A stretch of 64,000 nt of DNA, taken from the NCBI RefSeq assembly GCF_014635245.1, contig NZ_BMCP01000001.1, forward strand, positions 496,001 through 560,000, written 5' to 3'. Position numbers and translations under genes: made by a program. Shown piece after piece: positions 44,364 through 53,198 of this stretch (positions within the stretch are counted from its first letter, which is position 1; each line of letters begins with the position of its first letter). The stretch is from Agaricicola taiwanensis (lineage in GTDB: Bacteria; Pseudomonadota; Alphaproteobacteria; Rhizobiales; Methylopilaceae). The notes under the pieces are model-generated. The model did no database searches, was not told the origin of the DNA, and worked only from the letters and a program-made list of their open reading frames with translations.

Positions 44364-45368
44364 ATGAAAAGTGTAATAGACGGACAGAAATGGTGGACTG
44401 GAGTGACATCGGGCCTGCTGGCTTGCGGCATCCTGCTGGCGCCGGCGGTGACCATGGCAAACGACAAGTTTCCGGAAAAGGAAGTCACGATCGTCGTGCC
44501 GTTCACACCGGGCGGCGTCACTGACCTCAATGCACAGATCCTGGCAAAGCACCTTGCCAAGCACTGGGGCCAGAAAGTCTCTCTTCAGGGCATGCCGGGC
44601 GCGGGAGGGGCCAAGGGAACCATGCATGTTTTGGCTGCGCCCAAGGACGGCTATACCATGATGATGAGCGCGACCGGGCAAGCAACACAGAACCCGGCCA
44701 TCGACAGCAAATCGCCCTACAAATGGGATGATCCAACTCTCGTCGCTCGCACCAGCTTGAGCCCACTCGTATTCGTCGTTAAGGGAGATTCTCCCTGGAA
44801 TTCCCTTGAGGACGTTGTCAACGACGTCAAGGCAAATCCGGAAAAATATAAATTCGGAACCTCCGGAAGGGGTGGCGTCGGTGCAATTGCGCTCTCCGTG
44901 CTTCTAGGCAGCAGCGGGGTCGATGTCTCCAAGGTCGGCACCGTCGAGAAGCAGGGAGGTGGACCCCTTCTTGAAGCAGTGGTCACCGGTGAAACACACT
45001 TTGCCGCTCAATATCTGGCCGAGATGGGTGACTTGCTGAAAAGCAAAGCAATCAAGCCGCTGGCGGTGAGCACGTCTGAGCGCGTCAAGCAATTGCCCGA
45101 TACTCCGACTGCAAAGGAAGCGGGATATGAGAACTTCAGCTTGATCGGCTGGAATGGCATCGTTGGTCCCGGTGATCTTCCCGAGGAAGCCGTGAACGAT
45201 TGGGCGAAGGCTCTCGAGGCTTTGTCGTCTGACGCCGACTTCGTCGCGGAAACCGAAGCGTCGGGCGCGGTCGTTTCCTTCCTCGGACCGAAGGAGTTCA
45301 AGAGCGCTTTGAAGGTCGAGTATGAAACGGCGCTGGACCTGGTGACCAAGCTGGGACTGCGTCGCTAA
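44364..45368 (+). CDS. Tripartite tricarboxylate transporter binding protein (TctC/Bug), second of four
   Basis: This 334-residue TctC/Bug protein has a clear signal peptide (hydrophobic GVTSGLLACGILLAPAVTMA, cleavage about residue 32). FPEKEVTIVVPFTPGGVTDLNAQILAK follows, the usual first strand and Pro-rich ligand loop. GGAGG lies nine bases before the ATG at 44364. It is monocistronic at its 3' side, because a perfect 12-base-arm hairpin follows the stop. It binds an unknown carboxylate. It differs clearly from the first and third binding proteins, so these are not recent duplicates. Confidence 0.88.
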   Translation: MKSVIDGQKWWTGVTSGLLACGILLAPAVTMANDKFPEKEVTIVVPFTPGGVTDLNAQILAKHLAKHWGQKVSLQGMPGAGGAKGTMHVLAAPKDGYTMMMSATGQATQNPAIDSKSPYKWDDPTLVARTSLSPLVFVVKGDSPWNSLEDVVNDVKANPEKYKFGTSGRGGVGAIALSVLLGSSGVDVSKVGTVEKQGGGPLLEAVVTGETHFAAQYLAEMGDLLKSKAIKPLAVSTSERVKQLPDTPTAKEAGYENFSLIGWNGIVGPGDLPEEAVNDWAKALEALSSDADFVAETEASGAVVSFLGPKEFKSALKVEYETALDLVTKLGLRR

Positions 45369-45384
45369 CAAACCGGTCCGCAAA

Positions 45385-45415
45385 ACCTACCGCCTTCGGT
45401 CTGAAGGCGGTAGGT
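45385..45415 (+). terminator. Strong hairpin terminator after the second TctC gene
   Basis: A perfect inverted repeat with 12-base arms (45385-45396 and 45404-45415) and a seven-base loop begins 16 bases past the stop codon. It is followed by AATTTGATCACTTTT, which is AT-rich though not a pure T-run. It should end or attenuate transcription between the second and third binding-protein genes. Confidence 0.75.
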
Positions 45416-45554
45416 AATTTGATCACTTTTAGGCCCAACAGAATTACTCAAGAAGTCCGCTCACTAACTGCGCTGTCCGTCGGCCTATCAGCCTCGCAGC
45501 TGCGGATCTGTTTACGGAAACTAGCGGACTAAATCTTGTCTTGCGAGGTAAGCG

Positions 45555-46463
45555 ATGTCTGGCCCGGAAATTCACAATACAGAGCAGAATCTGGACAGAG
45601 AAGTCCGACTGATTGTGCCTATCGAGGCAGGCGGAATTATAGACATGATAGCAACGCCTTTGGCTGGGGAGCTTCGGCGGTCGCTCGGTGGTCAGGTAAG
45701 GGTGGAATACGTTCCGGGTGCTCTGACCCAAACCGGATCGGCCTTAGCCGCCGCTTCCCCTGGGGATGGATTTACTCTTCTTGCCCACTCTCGCCAGCTT
45801 ATCACCAACGTTTACACGACGACCAATGCGGTTCAGCCGCTGACTGACCTCAAACCCCTGTCGATGGTGGCGACAACTCCCTTCGTGCTGGCCGTCAACC
45901 CTTCGCTTCCGATCTACAGCATCAGTGATCTTGTCGATGCCGCAAGCAAGGCGCGCCTCTCTTATGCAAACTCTGGACGTGCCTCCAACCAGCAAATGGC
46001 AATGGAGCTCTTCAAGGACATGAGTGGCCTGGCTTTCGTCAGGCGCGAGTACGACGGCGGGGGTGGCGCTCAAGACGCAGTGGTCTCAGGAGAAAGCGAC
46101 ATTGGCATCTTTGCCCAGGTCGCGATCATGCGGCATATCGAGCAGTCAAAGCTGAGAGCAATAGCGGTGACCGGGGCCGAGCGCTCCGCAGCGCTACCCG
46201 ACATCCCGACTGTCGCCGAGTCTGGATTCGGCAAGTACCAGTTTATCAGCTGGGTAGGCCTTTTTGCTCCGGGATCCACACCGCCGGGCACTGTTGCCCG
46301 CTTAAGCAACTCCCTGACGAGCACCATACGGGCACCGGCGTTCTCGTCCCTTATGAGACAGCAGGGCGCCAAGGCCATTGGCAGTACTTCTTGCGAGTTC
46401 GCAAGCTTCATCGCCGAGGAGCTGTCGCAGTGGAAGGATATAATTGGCAGGAGCGGGGTCTAA
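45555..46463 (+). CDS. TctC/Bug-family protein without signal peptide, third of four
   Basis: This is a 302-residue TctC/Bug fold protein. The family pattern starts at about residue 16 (REVRLIVPIEAGGIIDMIA), preceded only by MSGPEIHNTEQNLD, which is polar. There is no hydrophobic export sequence. The start is firm: GAGG lies six bases upstream, and an in-frame TAA stands just two codons above the ATG, so no longer protein is possible. It may be cytoplasmic and non-transport, or a decayed copy. The rest of the chain is complete (LSYANSGRASNQQMAMELF, SWVGLFAPGSTPPG). Confidence 0.82.
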   Translation: MSGPEIHNTEQNLDREVRLIVPIEAGGIIDMIATPLAGELRRSLGGQVRVEYVPGALTQTGSALAAASPGDGFTLLAHSRQLITNVYTTTNAVQPLTDLKPLSMVATTPFVLAVNPSLPIYSISDLVDAASKARLSYANSGRASNQQMAMELFKDMSGLAFVRREYDGGGGAQDAVVSGESDIGIFAQVAIMRHIEQSKLRAIAVTGAERSAALPDIPTVAESGFGKYQFISWVGLFAPGSTPPGTVARLSNSLTSTIRAPAFSSLMRQQGAKAIGSTSCEFASFIAEELSQWKDIIGRSGV

Positions 46464-46855
46464 GTTACTGGTACCTCTTCGTGCTAGGTCCCGGATGCCC
46501 TCGATCGGATGCCTTCGGTGGTGGCGGCATGAGCGATGGCTTTTCGAGCAATTCCGGACACCTCAAAACCCAGCGGATGAGACGCCGCACGCCCCTCCTA
46601 TGACATCACTGTCATGCCTCTGCGTAATTGTATCATAGGATGTATGCTACTTGGCTTGCATTATCATACGTCAATTGACAGCAAGCTGCCGCCTATCCTA
46701 TGTTGCTGGCGGAGGAAGGCTTTGTGCGTTCTGCGGCTGAGGCCGAGGTGGGCGCGGTGGGTGATCAGCGCCACTGGCCGTCGGATGTTTCCTAAAACCA
46801 TAACTGGGCAAAAAAGAAGCTGGACAGATTGAGCCAGCAAAACGGGGAGAAGAGC
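46464..46855 (+). promoter_or_regulatory. Promoter region of the tctCBA operon
   Basis: No certain gene lies in these 392 bases. A sigma70-like promoter TTGACA (46675-46680), 18 bases, TATGTT (46699-46704) is the best candidate for the following operon. A frame open from 46679 to 46795 (ATG at 46700, 31 codons) reads like protein sequence but has no family match and may be a relic. The AT content rises between 46600 and 46690. Confidence 0.4.
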
Positions 46856-47848
46856 GTGCGTAACAGACTCAGAACAAATTTTTGGCTCGCGCCGGTGTTA
46901 GCCGCGGCTTCGCTGCTGCATACCCCGCTCTATGCCCAGGACGTCCCAAAGGATTATCCCAACAGGCCTATTGAATGGATCATACCTGCCGCTCCGGGCG
47001 GCGGAATTGACCTGTTTGGCCGAACGGTGACGAGAGTATTGAGCGAGCAAGGGATTGTCACCCAATCGTTCCAGATAACCAACAAGCCAGGCGCGGGTGG
47101 TGCGATCGGCATGGCCGAAATGGTGCAAAGAAAGGGAGACATCAACACCCTGCTGGGCGTTGCTCTTCACGTGCACCTGACCCCTCTGCTGCAGGGGACC
47201 CCGCATTCCTACAAAGATATGACGCCTATCGCAAAACTGTTCGCGGAATATGCGATGATGGTGGTGCGCAAGGACTCCCCGATAAAGAGCCTGGACGATG
47301 TCGTTGAGGCGATTAAGAAAGATCCGGGCAGCATCAAGTTTGGCGGATCGACGATCGGGAATACGGATCATTTGACTGCTGCCAACTTGGCAAAGGTTTC
47401 CGGCGTTGATCCCAGGAAGATCACCTTCGTGCCATATACAGGCGGTGAGTCCAACGCGGCGATACTGGGTGGCCATGTGGATGTCGGCATGGGCGGCCCC
47501 GACTTGATTGATCTCGTCACTGGCGGGGAAATGCGTGTCCTCGGCGTGGCTTCGCCAGAGCGGCTTTCTGGTCCTTTCGCGGAGCTGCCGACGTTCAAGG
47601 AGCAGGGCTACGAGGTTGTCACCGAAACATGGAGAGGCGTGTTTGGTCCGCCTGCGATGCCCGCAGCCGGGGTCAAATATTGGCAAGATGCTCTTGGTAA
47701 GATGGTGAAGACCGACGCTTGGCGGACAGAGCTCACCAAGAACCAGTGGGTAGATCGCTTTGAAACGGAAAGCTTTCCTGCCACTCTCGATCGAGAGCAC
47801 GAAGAATTTCGCAAATCCTTGATCGAACTTGGTCTTGTTGCGAAATAG
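46856..47848 (+). CDS. tctC: Tripartite tricarboxylate transporter binding protein (TctC/Bug), fourth of four
   Basis: This 330-residue periplasmic binding protein heads a complete tctC-tctB-tctA operon. The start is the GTG at 46856, with GGGGAGA about six bases upstream. A TTG at 46829 would put nine polar residues before the signal peptide. The signal peptide reaches LYAQ (about residue 27), followed by YPNRPIEWIIPAAPGGGIDLFGR. It presents a carboxylate to the membrane subunits encoded immediately downstream (five bases to tctB). The substrate is unknown. Confidence 0.9.
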   Translation: MRNRLRTNFWLAPVLAAASLLHTPLYAQDVPKDYPNRPIEWIIPAAPGGGIDLFGRTVTRVLSEQGIVTQSFQITNKPGAGGAIGMAEMVQRKGDINTLLGVALHVHLTPLLQGTPHSYKDMTPIAKLFAEYAMMVVRKDSPIKSLDDVVEAIKKDPGSIKFGGSTIGNTDHLTAANLAKVSGVDPRKITFVPYTGGESNAAILGGHVDVGMGGPDLIDLVTGGEMRVLGVASPERLSGPFAELPTFKEQGYEVVTETWRGVFGPPAMPAAGVKYWQDALGKMVKTDAWRTELTKNQWVDRFETESFPATLDREHEEFRKSLIELGLVAK

Positions 47849-47853
47849 CGCCT

Positions 47854-48375
47854 ATGTCCGGGTATAGTCATGTCGCAGGTAGGGCGGCTGAACTTTTGTT
47901 CACCGTCCTGCTGGTCATCTTTTCCCTGGCATTCATATGGTATTCTACTGTTATTCCTGACCCGCCCCGTAATGTTGCCGTAGGGCCGCGCACTTTTCCG
48001 TTCATTCTCGGAGGATTGCTGCTTGCCTGCTCATCGTTTCTGGCTTTCAAGCAGGTTTCTCAGGTCTTCTCGGGCCGTGTAGACGATCCTGCCGTTGAAG
48101 AGAGTGTTCCCGTAGAGGACGATGCGGAGATTGGTGATTGGTCCGGCGTCTTTGTGACCCTGGGAGCCTTCTTGGTCTTGCTCTTGGTTTTAGAGTGGCT
48201 GGGATTCTTATTGTCATTCACCTGCTTCATATTCTTCCTTTCCACTTACTTCGTGCCCAAAAAATGGAAAGTAAATCTTCTGGTCGCGCCGGTGTTCGCG
48301 ACCACATTCTATCTGATGTTCACAAAGCTGCTGGGCGTTATTCTCCCAAACGGCCTCCTTTCATCTATCATCTAA
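47854..48375 (+). CDS. tctB: Tripartite tricarboxylate transporter small membrane subunit TctB
   Basis: This 173-residue inner-membrane protein has four predicted helices. The first is around residues 11-33, then VGPRTFPFILGGLLLACSSF, and a closely spaced pair in the last 70 residues. A charged loop (about 70-90, VPVEDDAEI) separates the halves. TctB is the small subunit that pairs with TctA in secondary, binding-protein-dependent uptake. It lies between tctC and tctA with 5- and 13-base gaps. Lower GC than the window average is visible here. Confidence 0.88.
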   Translation: MSGYSHVAGRAAELLFTVLLVIFSLAFIWYSTVIPDPPRNVAVGPRTFPFILGGLLLACSSFLAFKQVSQVFSGRVDDPAVEESVPVEDDAEIGDWSGVFVTLGAFLVLLLVLEWLGFLLSFTCFIFFLSTYFVPKKWKVNLLVAPVFATTFYLMFTKLLGVILPNGLLSSII

Positions 48376-48388
48376 GGAAGTGAGCGAG

Positions 48389-49900
48389 ATGGAGAGTTTC
48401 GCGAACATACAAGCCGGTTTCGCGCTGGCTCTTCAGCCGATGTATCTGTTGATGGCCTTGGGCGGCGCTGCGCTCGGAACAGCGATTGGCGTCCTGCCGG
48501 GAATCGGACCGTCTCTCGCAATCTCACTCCTGCTGCCGTTCACGTTCCAACTTGTAGATCCAGTCGGTGCCTTCATAGCATTTGGGGGAATTTTCTATGG
48601 GGCGATGTATGGTGGTTCGACCACGACCATCCTGATCAACACTCCGGGTGAGAGTTCCTCTGTGGTGACGGCTCTCGACGGCTACAAGATGGCGCAGAAT
48701 GGACGCGCAGGCGCGGCGCTCTCCACCGCGGCGATCGGTTCATTCTTCGCCGGTACCGTTGCTACATTTGCGCTGATGATCTTGGCGGAGCCGTTCGTTT
48801 CCTTCGCTCTGAGCTTCGGCCCGGCGGAGTATTTCGCTCTGATGGTTCTGTCGCTCTGTACCGTTACGGCGATCGGGGGAGGGCACCCGAGCAAGGCAGC
48901 ATTTTCCACGCTGCTCGGTCTCTCGATGGGAATGATTGGCCTGGACAGCACCAGCGGACAGCTGCGGTTTACGTTCGGCGAAGCGTCCCTGTTCGACGGC
49001 ATTGATGTTGTTGTCGCCGCCATAGGTCTGTTCGCGGTGAGTGAAGTTCTTTTCGGGCTAGGCAATCTTCGCCGCCAGCCGGAATCGCGGCTCGTTTCGC
49101 CCGGCCCGCTCAGGATGACCAAAGAAGAATGGAAGCGCTCGATCGCACCTTGGTTCCGGGGGTCGGGACTGGGCTTTATTATCGGCGTTTTGCCTGGAGC
49201 TGGAGCCACCATCGCTTCTTTCATGGCCTATGCACTGGAGAAAAAGGTCTCCAGGCATCCGGAGCAGTTCGGCAAGGGTGCGATCGAGGGCGTGGCCGGA
49301 CCGGAAGCAGCGAACAATGCTTCGGCTGGCGGAGCGCTCGTGCCCTTGCTGACGTTAGGAATTCCCGGGTCCGCTACCGGCGCCGTCATGCTCGCCGCGT
49401 TCCAAGGCTACGGAATAAATACGGGACCTCTACTTTTGAAAAATCATCCCGATCTTGTCTGGGGTCTTATCGCCAGTCTGTACATCGGCAATCTGATGCT
49501 ACTCGTGCTGAACTTACCGCTTGTTGGTCTGTGGGTGAAATTGCTGAAGATTCCGGAGGCACTTCTTTATCCAATGATCCTGACACTGAGCACTCTCGGT
49601 GTGTATAGTTTGAATCGGAGCATTTTTGATCTTTATATGCTCTTCGGGATCGGCATCATAGGTTTTCTGTTGCGACGGTTTCGCTATCCGCTTGCCCCGG
49701 TGATCCTCGGACTGGCGTTGGGGCCGCTGTTGGAAACGGAATTCCGCCGGGCATTGATCGGATCACGAGGTGACTGGAGTGTGTTTGTTGGCAGCCCAAT
49801 CGCAGCCTCCGCACTCCTTCTGACGCTCGCCTTTATCCTGGTTCCTATTCTTATCAAGGCCGTCCGTTCTGTCTCCGGTGTTAAGCCGCAAATGCCCTGA
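48389..49900 (+). CDS. tctA: Tripartite tricarboxylate transporter large membrane subunit TctA
   Basis: This 503-residue polytopic permease has about 11-12 helices. The conserved first repeat [16 protein letters not shown] and [26 protein letters not shown] are present, with the second repeat [13 protein letters not shown] and [18 protein letters not shown]. The ATG at 48389 is preferred because AAGGAAG lies eight bases before it; a GTG at 48380 is too close to that site. It completes the first TctCBA transporter. The region of about 300 bases after it holds no clear gene on the plus strand. Confidence 0.92.
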   Translation: MESFANIQAGFALALQPMYLLMALGGAALGTAIGVLPGIGPSLAISLLLPFTFQLVDPVGAFIAFGGIFYGAMYGGSTTTILINTPGESSSVVTALDGYKMAQNGRAGAALSTAAIGSFFAGTVATFALMILAEPFVSFALSFGPAEYFALMVLSLCTVTAIGGGHPSKAAFSTLLGLSMGMIGLDSTSGQLRFTFGEASLFDGIDVVVAAIGLFAVSEVLFGLGNLRRQPESRLVSPGPLRMTKEEWKRSIAPWFRGSGLGFIIGVLPGAGATIASFMAYALEKKVSRHPEQFGKGAIEGVAGPEAANNASAGGALVPLLTLGIPGSATGAVMLAAFQGYGINTGPLLLKNHPDLVWGLIASLYIGNLMLLVLNLPLVGLWVKLLKIPEALLYPMILTLSTLGVYSLNRSIFDLYMLFGIGIIGFLLRRFRYPLAPVILGLALGPLLETEFRRALIGSRGDWSVFVGSPIAASALLLTLAFILVPILIKAVRSVSGVKPQMP

Positions 49901-50199
49901 GACCGCATGGAGCCTTCGTCTCGGGACGCGCTGTCGAAGCTATGGCGGCCGCCCAATCACCACGAGGCGGACTGCAGCTCAGCGTCGGTGGCGCGTCACC
50001 TCCATCATTCCAGGGCTGCCCGTTCATCACGCTTACTTGCGCTTCGGGCGATACCAGTCGCTCCGACAGCAGCTGCACCATGCTGGCGTTGGCGATGGCT
50101 CCCGAACCTGTGTTGCTGATCCGGCGGGCACCGGATGCTGTAATCCGCCCGGGACTGATAGTAGGATACGGTTATAATTTTGTCAGGTGATGCAGCAAC
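49901..50199. other. Intergenic region with a coding-like open frame on the minus strand
   Basis: Between tctA and the LysR gene the minus strand is open from about 50172 down to 49881 (about 95 codons, internal ATG at 50081). The part around 50150-50030 looks coding-like (GARRISNTGSGAIANASMV). The last 30 residues do not, and I cannot name a family. It could be a decayed gene end or chance. The plus strand should hold the LysR promoter, including GGTTATAATTTTG at 50170-50182. Confidence 0.25.
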
Positions 50200-51135
50200 A
50201 TGCCACAGCTCCCTCCGCTTAATGCGATCCGCGCTTTTGAAGCTGCCGCGCGCCTTCAGAGCTTCAAACATGCTGCCGAAGAACTTCGCGTCACCGACAG
50301 CGCGATCTCGCGGCACATCGCGCTGCTCGAGGCATGGCTGAGGGTAAAACTGTTTCGAAGGCTGACGCGCCAGGTTGTGCTGACGGCTGAAGGAGCCGCT
50401 CTTTTTTCCGAAACCTCGCCGGCGCTCAGCCGCATAGCCGCAGCGGCGGAGAGCATCTCTCGGGTCAACGACGCCGAGACACGGATCGCGGTCAGCGCGT
50501 CACCGACATTCACGATGCGATGGCTCATTCCACGGCTGCCCGACTTCCTGCGTTCAAATCCCGGTATCGACATTTCCCTCACAACATCGATCGAGCCGGC
50601 CGATTTTATGTCCGGCTACGACATGGCTATCCGCCGTGTATCGCAAGTCTCGCCAGATCTTGGATATGTGCGCATTCTCGACGAATTGCGGATCCCGGTC
50701 TGTCATCCCTCACTGAAGGAACGCATCAATCCCGAAGACCCGACCACCTTTCTTTCGCAGGAACTGCTCCACGCACGCACCTCTCTGGGCGCCTGGGCGG
50801 AATGGCTGGCCGAAGTCGGCGTGACCGAAGGTCTCCCGCCCCAGACGACCTTCTTCGACGAGATGTATTTCGTCGTGCAAGCTGCCGCCAGTGGTCTTGG
50901 CTTCGGCATCGTGCCGGCACCGCTGGTGATCGACGAGGTGCTGTCCGGCAAGCTGGCGCTGCCTTATCCCTACGCCTCCCGCCGCGCAAATCACTACCAT
51001 GCAATCTTCCCCAAGACGCGGCGGCGCAACCGGGCGATAGCGTCGTTCTGCGACTGGATGGCCGAGCAGGGGCAGGTTTCCGCGCGCCTCGTCTGCCACG
51101 CCCTCGATCTCGATCCGAGTTCGCATGACAGTTGA
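50200..51135 (+). CDS. LysR-family transcriptional regulator, GcvA-like
   Basis: This 311-residue regulator has an N-terminal winged helix-turn-helix (about residues 6-65: LNAIRAFEAAARLQSFKHAAEELRV...). A C-terminal effector domain binds a small molecule. The PPLNAIRAFEAAARL start marks the GcvA-like subgroup. It precedes the FMN alpha-hydroxy-acid enzyme gene in the same direction with 230 bases between, so it probably controls that gene or the catabolic cluster. The effector is unknown. The ribosome site is weak. Confidence 0.87.
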   Translation: MPQLPPLNAIRAFEAAARLQSFKHAAEELRVTDSAISRHIALLEAWLRVKLFRRLTRQVVLTAEGAALFSETSPALSRIAAAAESISRVNDAETRIAVSASPTFTMRWLIPRLPDFLRSNPGIDISLTTSIEPADFMSGYDMAIRRVSQVSPDLGYVRILDELRIPVCHPSLKERINPEDPTTFLSQELLHARTSLGAWAEWLAEVGVTEGLPPQTTFFDEMYFVVQAAASGLGFGIVPAPLVIDEVLSGKLALPYPYASRRANHYHAIFPKTRRRNRAIASFCDWMAEQGQVSARLVCHALDLDPSSHDS

Positions 51136-51365
51136 GTAATCCTGTCCTGTTCCTCCAAAAAGATCTGTTGTGAGGCAAGGCCATGTTCCCCAAATTGCTG
51201 AGGTTGTCCGCCACGGCATTTTCGTGCGGGGACACGGGGAGAACAGGCCAGGCCGAGCCATCGGGGATGCGAGTTCTGCAGGCCATTGATGGTACGAACT
51301 GCACGGTCGTCTCGTAGCTCTGGCAGCGTTCTTCCAAAGCACCAGAAGACCGGCAGGAGCAGCAA
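51136..51365 (+). promoter_or_regulatory. Intergenic region upstream of the FMN hydroxy-acid enzyme
   Basis: The 230 bases between LysR and the FMN enzyme gene show no convincing gene. A good ribosome site (GGAG, seven bases before the start) ends it. It is the place where the upstream LysR-type regulator would be expected to act; no clear T-N11-A dyad was fixed by eye. Confidence 0.35.
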
Positions 51366-52397
51366 ATGATGTCGCAGTTCGTCTCACTGGTTCAGCTGAA
51401 AGACGCGGCTGCCAGCAATCTGTCAGCCGATCTGGCTGATCATATCGCAAGTGCCGCCGGAACCGAGGCCACGCTCCGCCGTAACCTGATGGCCTTCGAA
51501 AGCATCGCTTTTCGTCCTCGCGTTCTGCGCGACGTATCCCGCGTCGATACCAGTGGCATGGTCCTGGACCGCAAGTGCCGCCTGCCGGTCGTGTTGGCTC
51601 CGGTCGCCTCGCTGCACCGCATCGCCCCGGACGCGGATTGTGCTCTGGTCCGTGCCGCGGGACGTTTTGGTGTGCCCACCTTCATCAGCAGCATAGCCGA
51701 AGCAGGATTTGAAGCGATCGCAGGTGCAGGCCCCGGCGCGTTGGCTCTGCAGCTCTATGTACGCCAGGATCCCGTGGAGGTCGCAGCGATCGTCAAAAGG
51801 GCCCAGGATGCAGGCTATGCCGCCATTGCTGTTACGGTGGATTCCGCGAATTACGGCATCAGGGATCGACAGCGCCTTGGCAAGTATCCGTCACCTGCAA
51901 CTCATGCCCCAGGACGGGATCATCAGGCTCGCCTGACTTGGGAGATACTCGACGAGATCATGTCCGCAGCAGCGCCGATTCCGGTGATGCTGAAGGGCAT
52001 TCAAACCGCCGAAGATGCCGTTCAGGCCGTCCGCTGCGGCGTCAAAACACTCTACATCTCCAATCACGGCGGTCGCCAGTTGGACCATAGCCGGGCCACC
52101 CTGGATGTGCTGCGCGAGGTTCGCGCCGCCATCGGGCCGGAGACGACGATCATCCTCGACAGCGGAATTCGTCGGGGCACGGACGTGCTCAAGGCGATCG
52201 CTCTCGGAGCCAACGCCGTCGGGCTCGGACGGCTGATGGTGTGGGCGCTGGCGGCCGGCGGCGAACAAGGCGTTGTCAGCATGCTCGAACTGCTGGAGGA
52301 AGAGATGCAGAACGCAATGGCGTTGCTCGGCGTCCGCTCGCTCGCGGAACTCAATTCCAGCTATGTCGCCGACGTTCCGCCTCTTTCCTGGTCCTAA
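51366..52397 (+). CDS. FMN-dependent alpha-hydroxy-acid oxidase/dehydrogenase
   Basis: This 343-residue TIM-barrel flavoprotein of the lactate/mandelate dehydrogenase and glycolate oxidase family oxidises an (S)-2-hydroxy acid to the 2-oxo acid. The active-site His and Arg are in ISNHGGRQLDH (His234, Arg237). The FMN phosphate site is the LDSGIRRGTDVLKAIALGANAVGLGR stretch. QLYVRQDP and AVTVDS are also present. It is somewhat shorter than most family members (360-390); the membrane-interacting loop seems reduced. The nearby ThDP decarboxylase and ALDH make a mandelate-like pathway plausible. It is convergent with the TauE gene, overlapping by four bases at the stops. Confidence 0.87.
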   Translation: MMSQFVSLVQLKDAAASNLSADLADHIASAAGTEATLRRNLMAFESIAFRPRVLRDVSRVDTSGMVLDRKCRLPVVLAPVASLHRIAPDADCALVRAAGRFGVPTFISSIAEAGFEAIAGAGPGALALQLYVRQDPVEVAAIVKRAQDAGYAAIAVTVDSANYGIRDRQRLGKYPSPATHAPGRDHQARLTWEILDEIMSAAAPIPVMLKGIQTAEDAVQAVRCGVKTLYISNHGGRQLDHSRATLDVLREVRAAIGPETTIILDSGIRRGTDVLKAIALGANAVGLGRLMVWALAAGGEQGVVSMLELLEEEMQNAMALLGVRSLAELNSSYVADVPPLSWS

Positions 52398-53185
52398 CCT
52401 CCCATCGCGCCCCGGAACAGCAGCACAACTGCACCGCAGCACAGCACGACCTGAAAGGCGGTGAAGAAGGTGCGGTCGCTAAGCCGTTTCGACACGCGGC
52501 GGCCGACCAGGCCCGTGATCAATCCGGGCCCAAGCAGCAGAAGCGCCTCTGTGACGATCTGGAGGCCGATCTCTCCTGCGATGGCCAGCATACAGACACG
52601 CCACACGAGGACCACCGCGGTGACAAGGATAAGCGTCCCGCGAAACGTCTCCCGATCCGGCGCGAAAAACTTCAAGAAGAGTGAGATGAAGGAGATCGAT
52701 CCCGCTCCGATCACGCCTGAGATCAAGCCCGCCACCAAGCCAAACACGGGGCTCACGATGCGCACATGCTTCTCGACCAGTGGCCGCAACGGCTCGAGCC
52801 AGCCGCGCGCATCGATGAGAACCGAGGCAAGGATCACGGCACCGGCCAGAACGCTCAAAGCGCCGCCGCTGATCCGTGCAAAGATCAGGACCCCGACGGC
52901 GATGGACGGCACGAGCACGATCGTCAGGCGCAGCACCACGTCGCGCCTGCCGTAGCGGAGACCGTCCGGTATGAACTGGATGTGAGACATGACGTTTGTG
53001 ACGGCCGCCAACAGCACCGCGTGGTGCGGCCCCACCACGAAAGACCCCGCCACTATGAGAAGCGGCACGGCACCATATCCAAACACGCCCTTGACGAAAA
53101 ACGCCGCGCCGAAAATCACGACGAGCGACAGGACCTGAATCAGCGTCGCGCCTTCAAAAGCCGTGACGCCGAAAATCTGCACCAT
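52394..53185 (-). CDS. TauE/SafE-family membrane permease
   Basis: This 263-residue inner-membrane protein has about eight helices in two similar halves, typical of the sulfite exporter TauE/SafE family (KGVFGYGAVPLLIVAGSF and SGVIGAGSISFISLFLKFF). Members export small organic or inorganic anions such as sulfite or sulfoacetate; many have no known substrate. The start is put at the ATG at 53185, 13 bases after the MarR stop; a start at 53239 would overlap MarR. It likely shares a transcript with MarR. A role in exporting an acid product of this catabolic locus is a guess. Confidence 0.85.
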   Translation of the reverse strand: MVQIFGVTAFEGATLIQVLSLVVIFGAAFFVKGVFGYGAVPLLIVAGSFVVGPHHAVLLAAVTNVMSHIQFIPDGLRYGRRDVVLRLTIVLVPSIAVGVLIFARISGGALSVLAGAVILASVLIDARGWLEPLRPLVEKHVRIVSPVFGLVAGLISGVIGAGSISFISLFLKFFAPDRETFRGTLILVTAVVLVWRVCMLAIAGEIGLQIVTEALLLLGPGLITGLVGRRVSKRLSDRTFFTAFQVVLCCGAVVLLFRGAMGG

Positions 53186-53198
53186 GGTCGGTGTCCCG

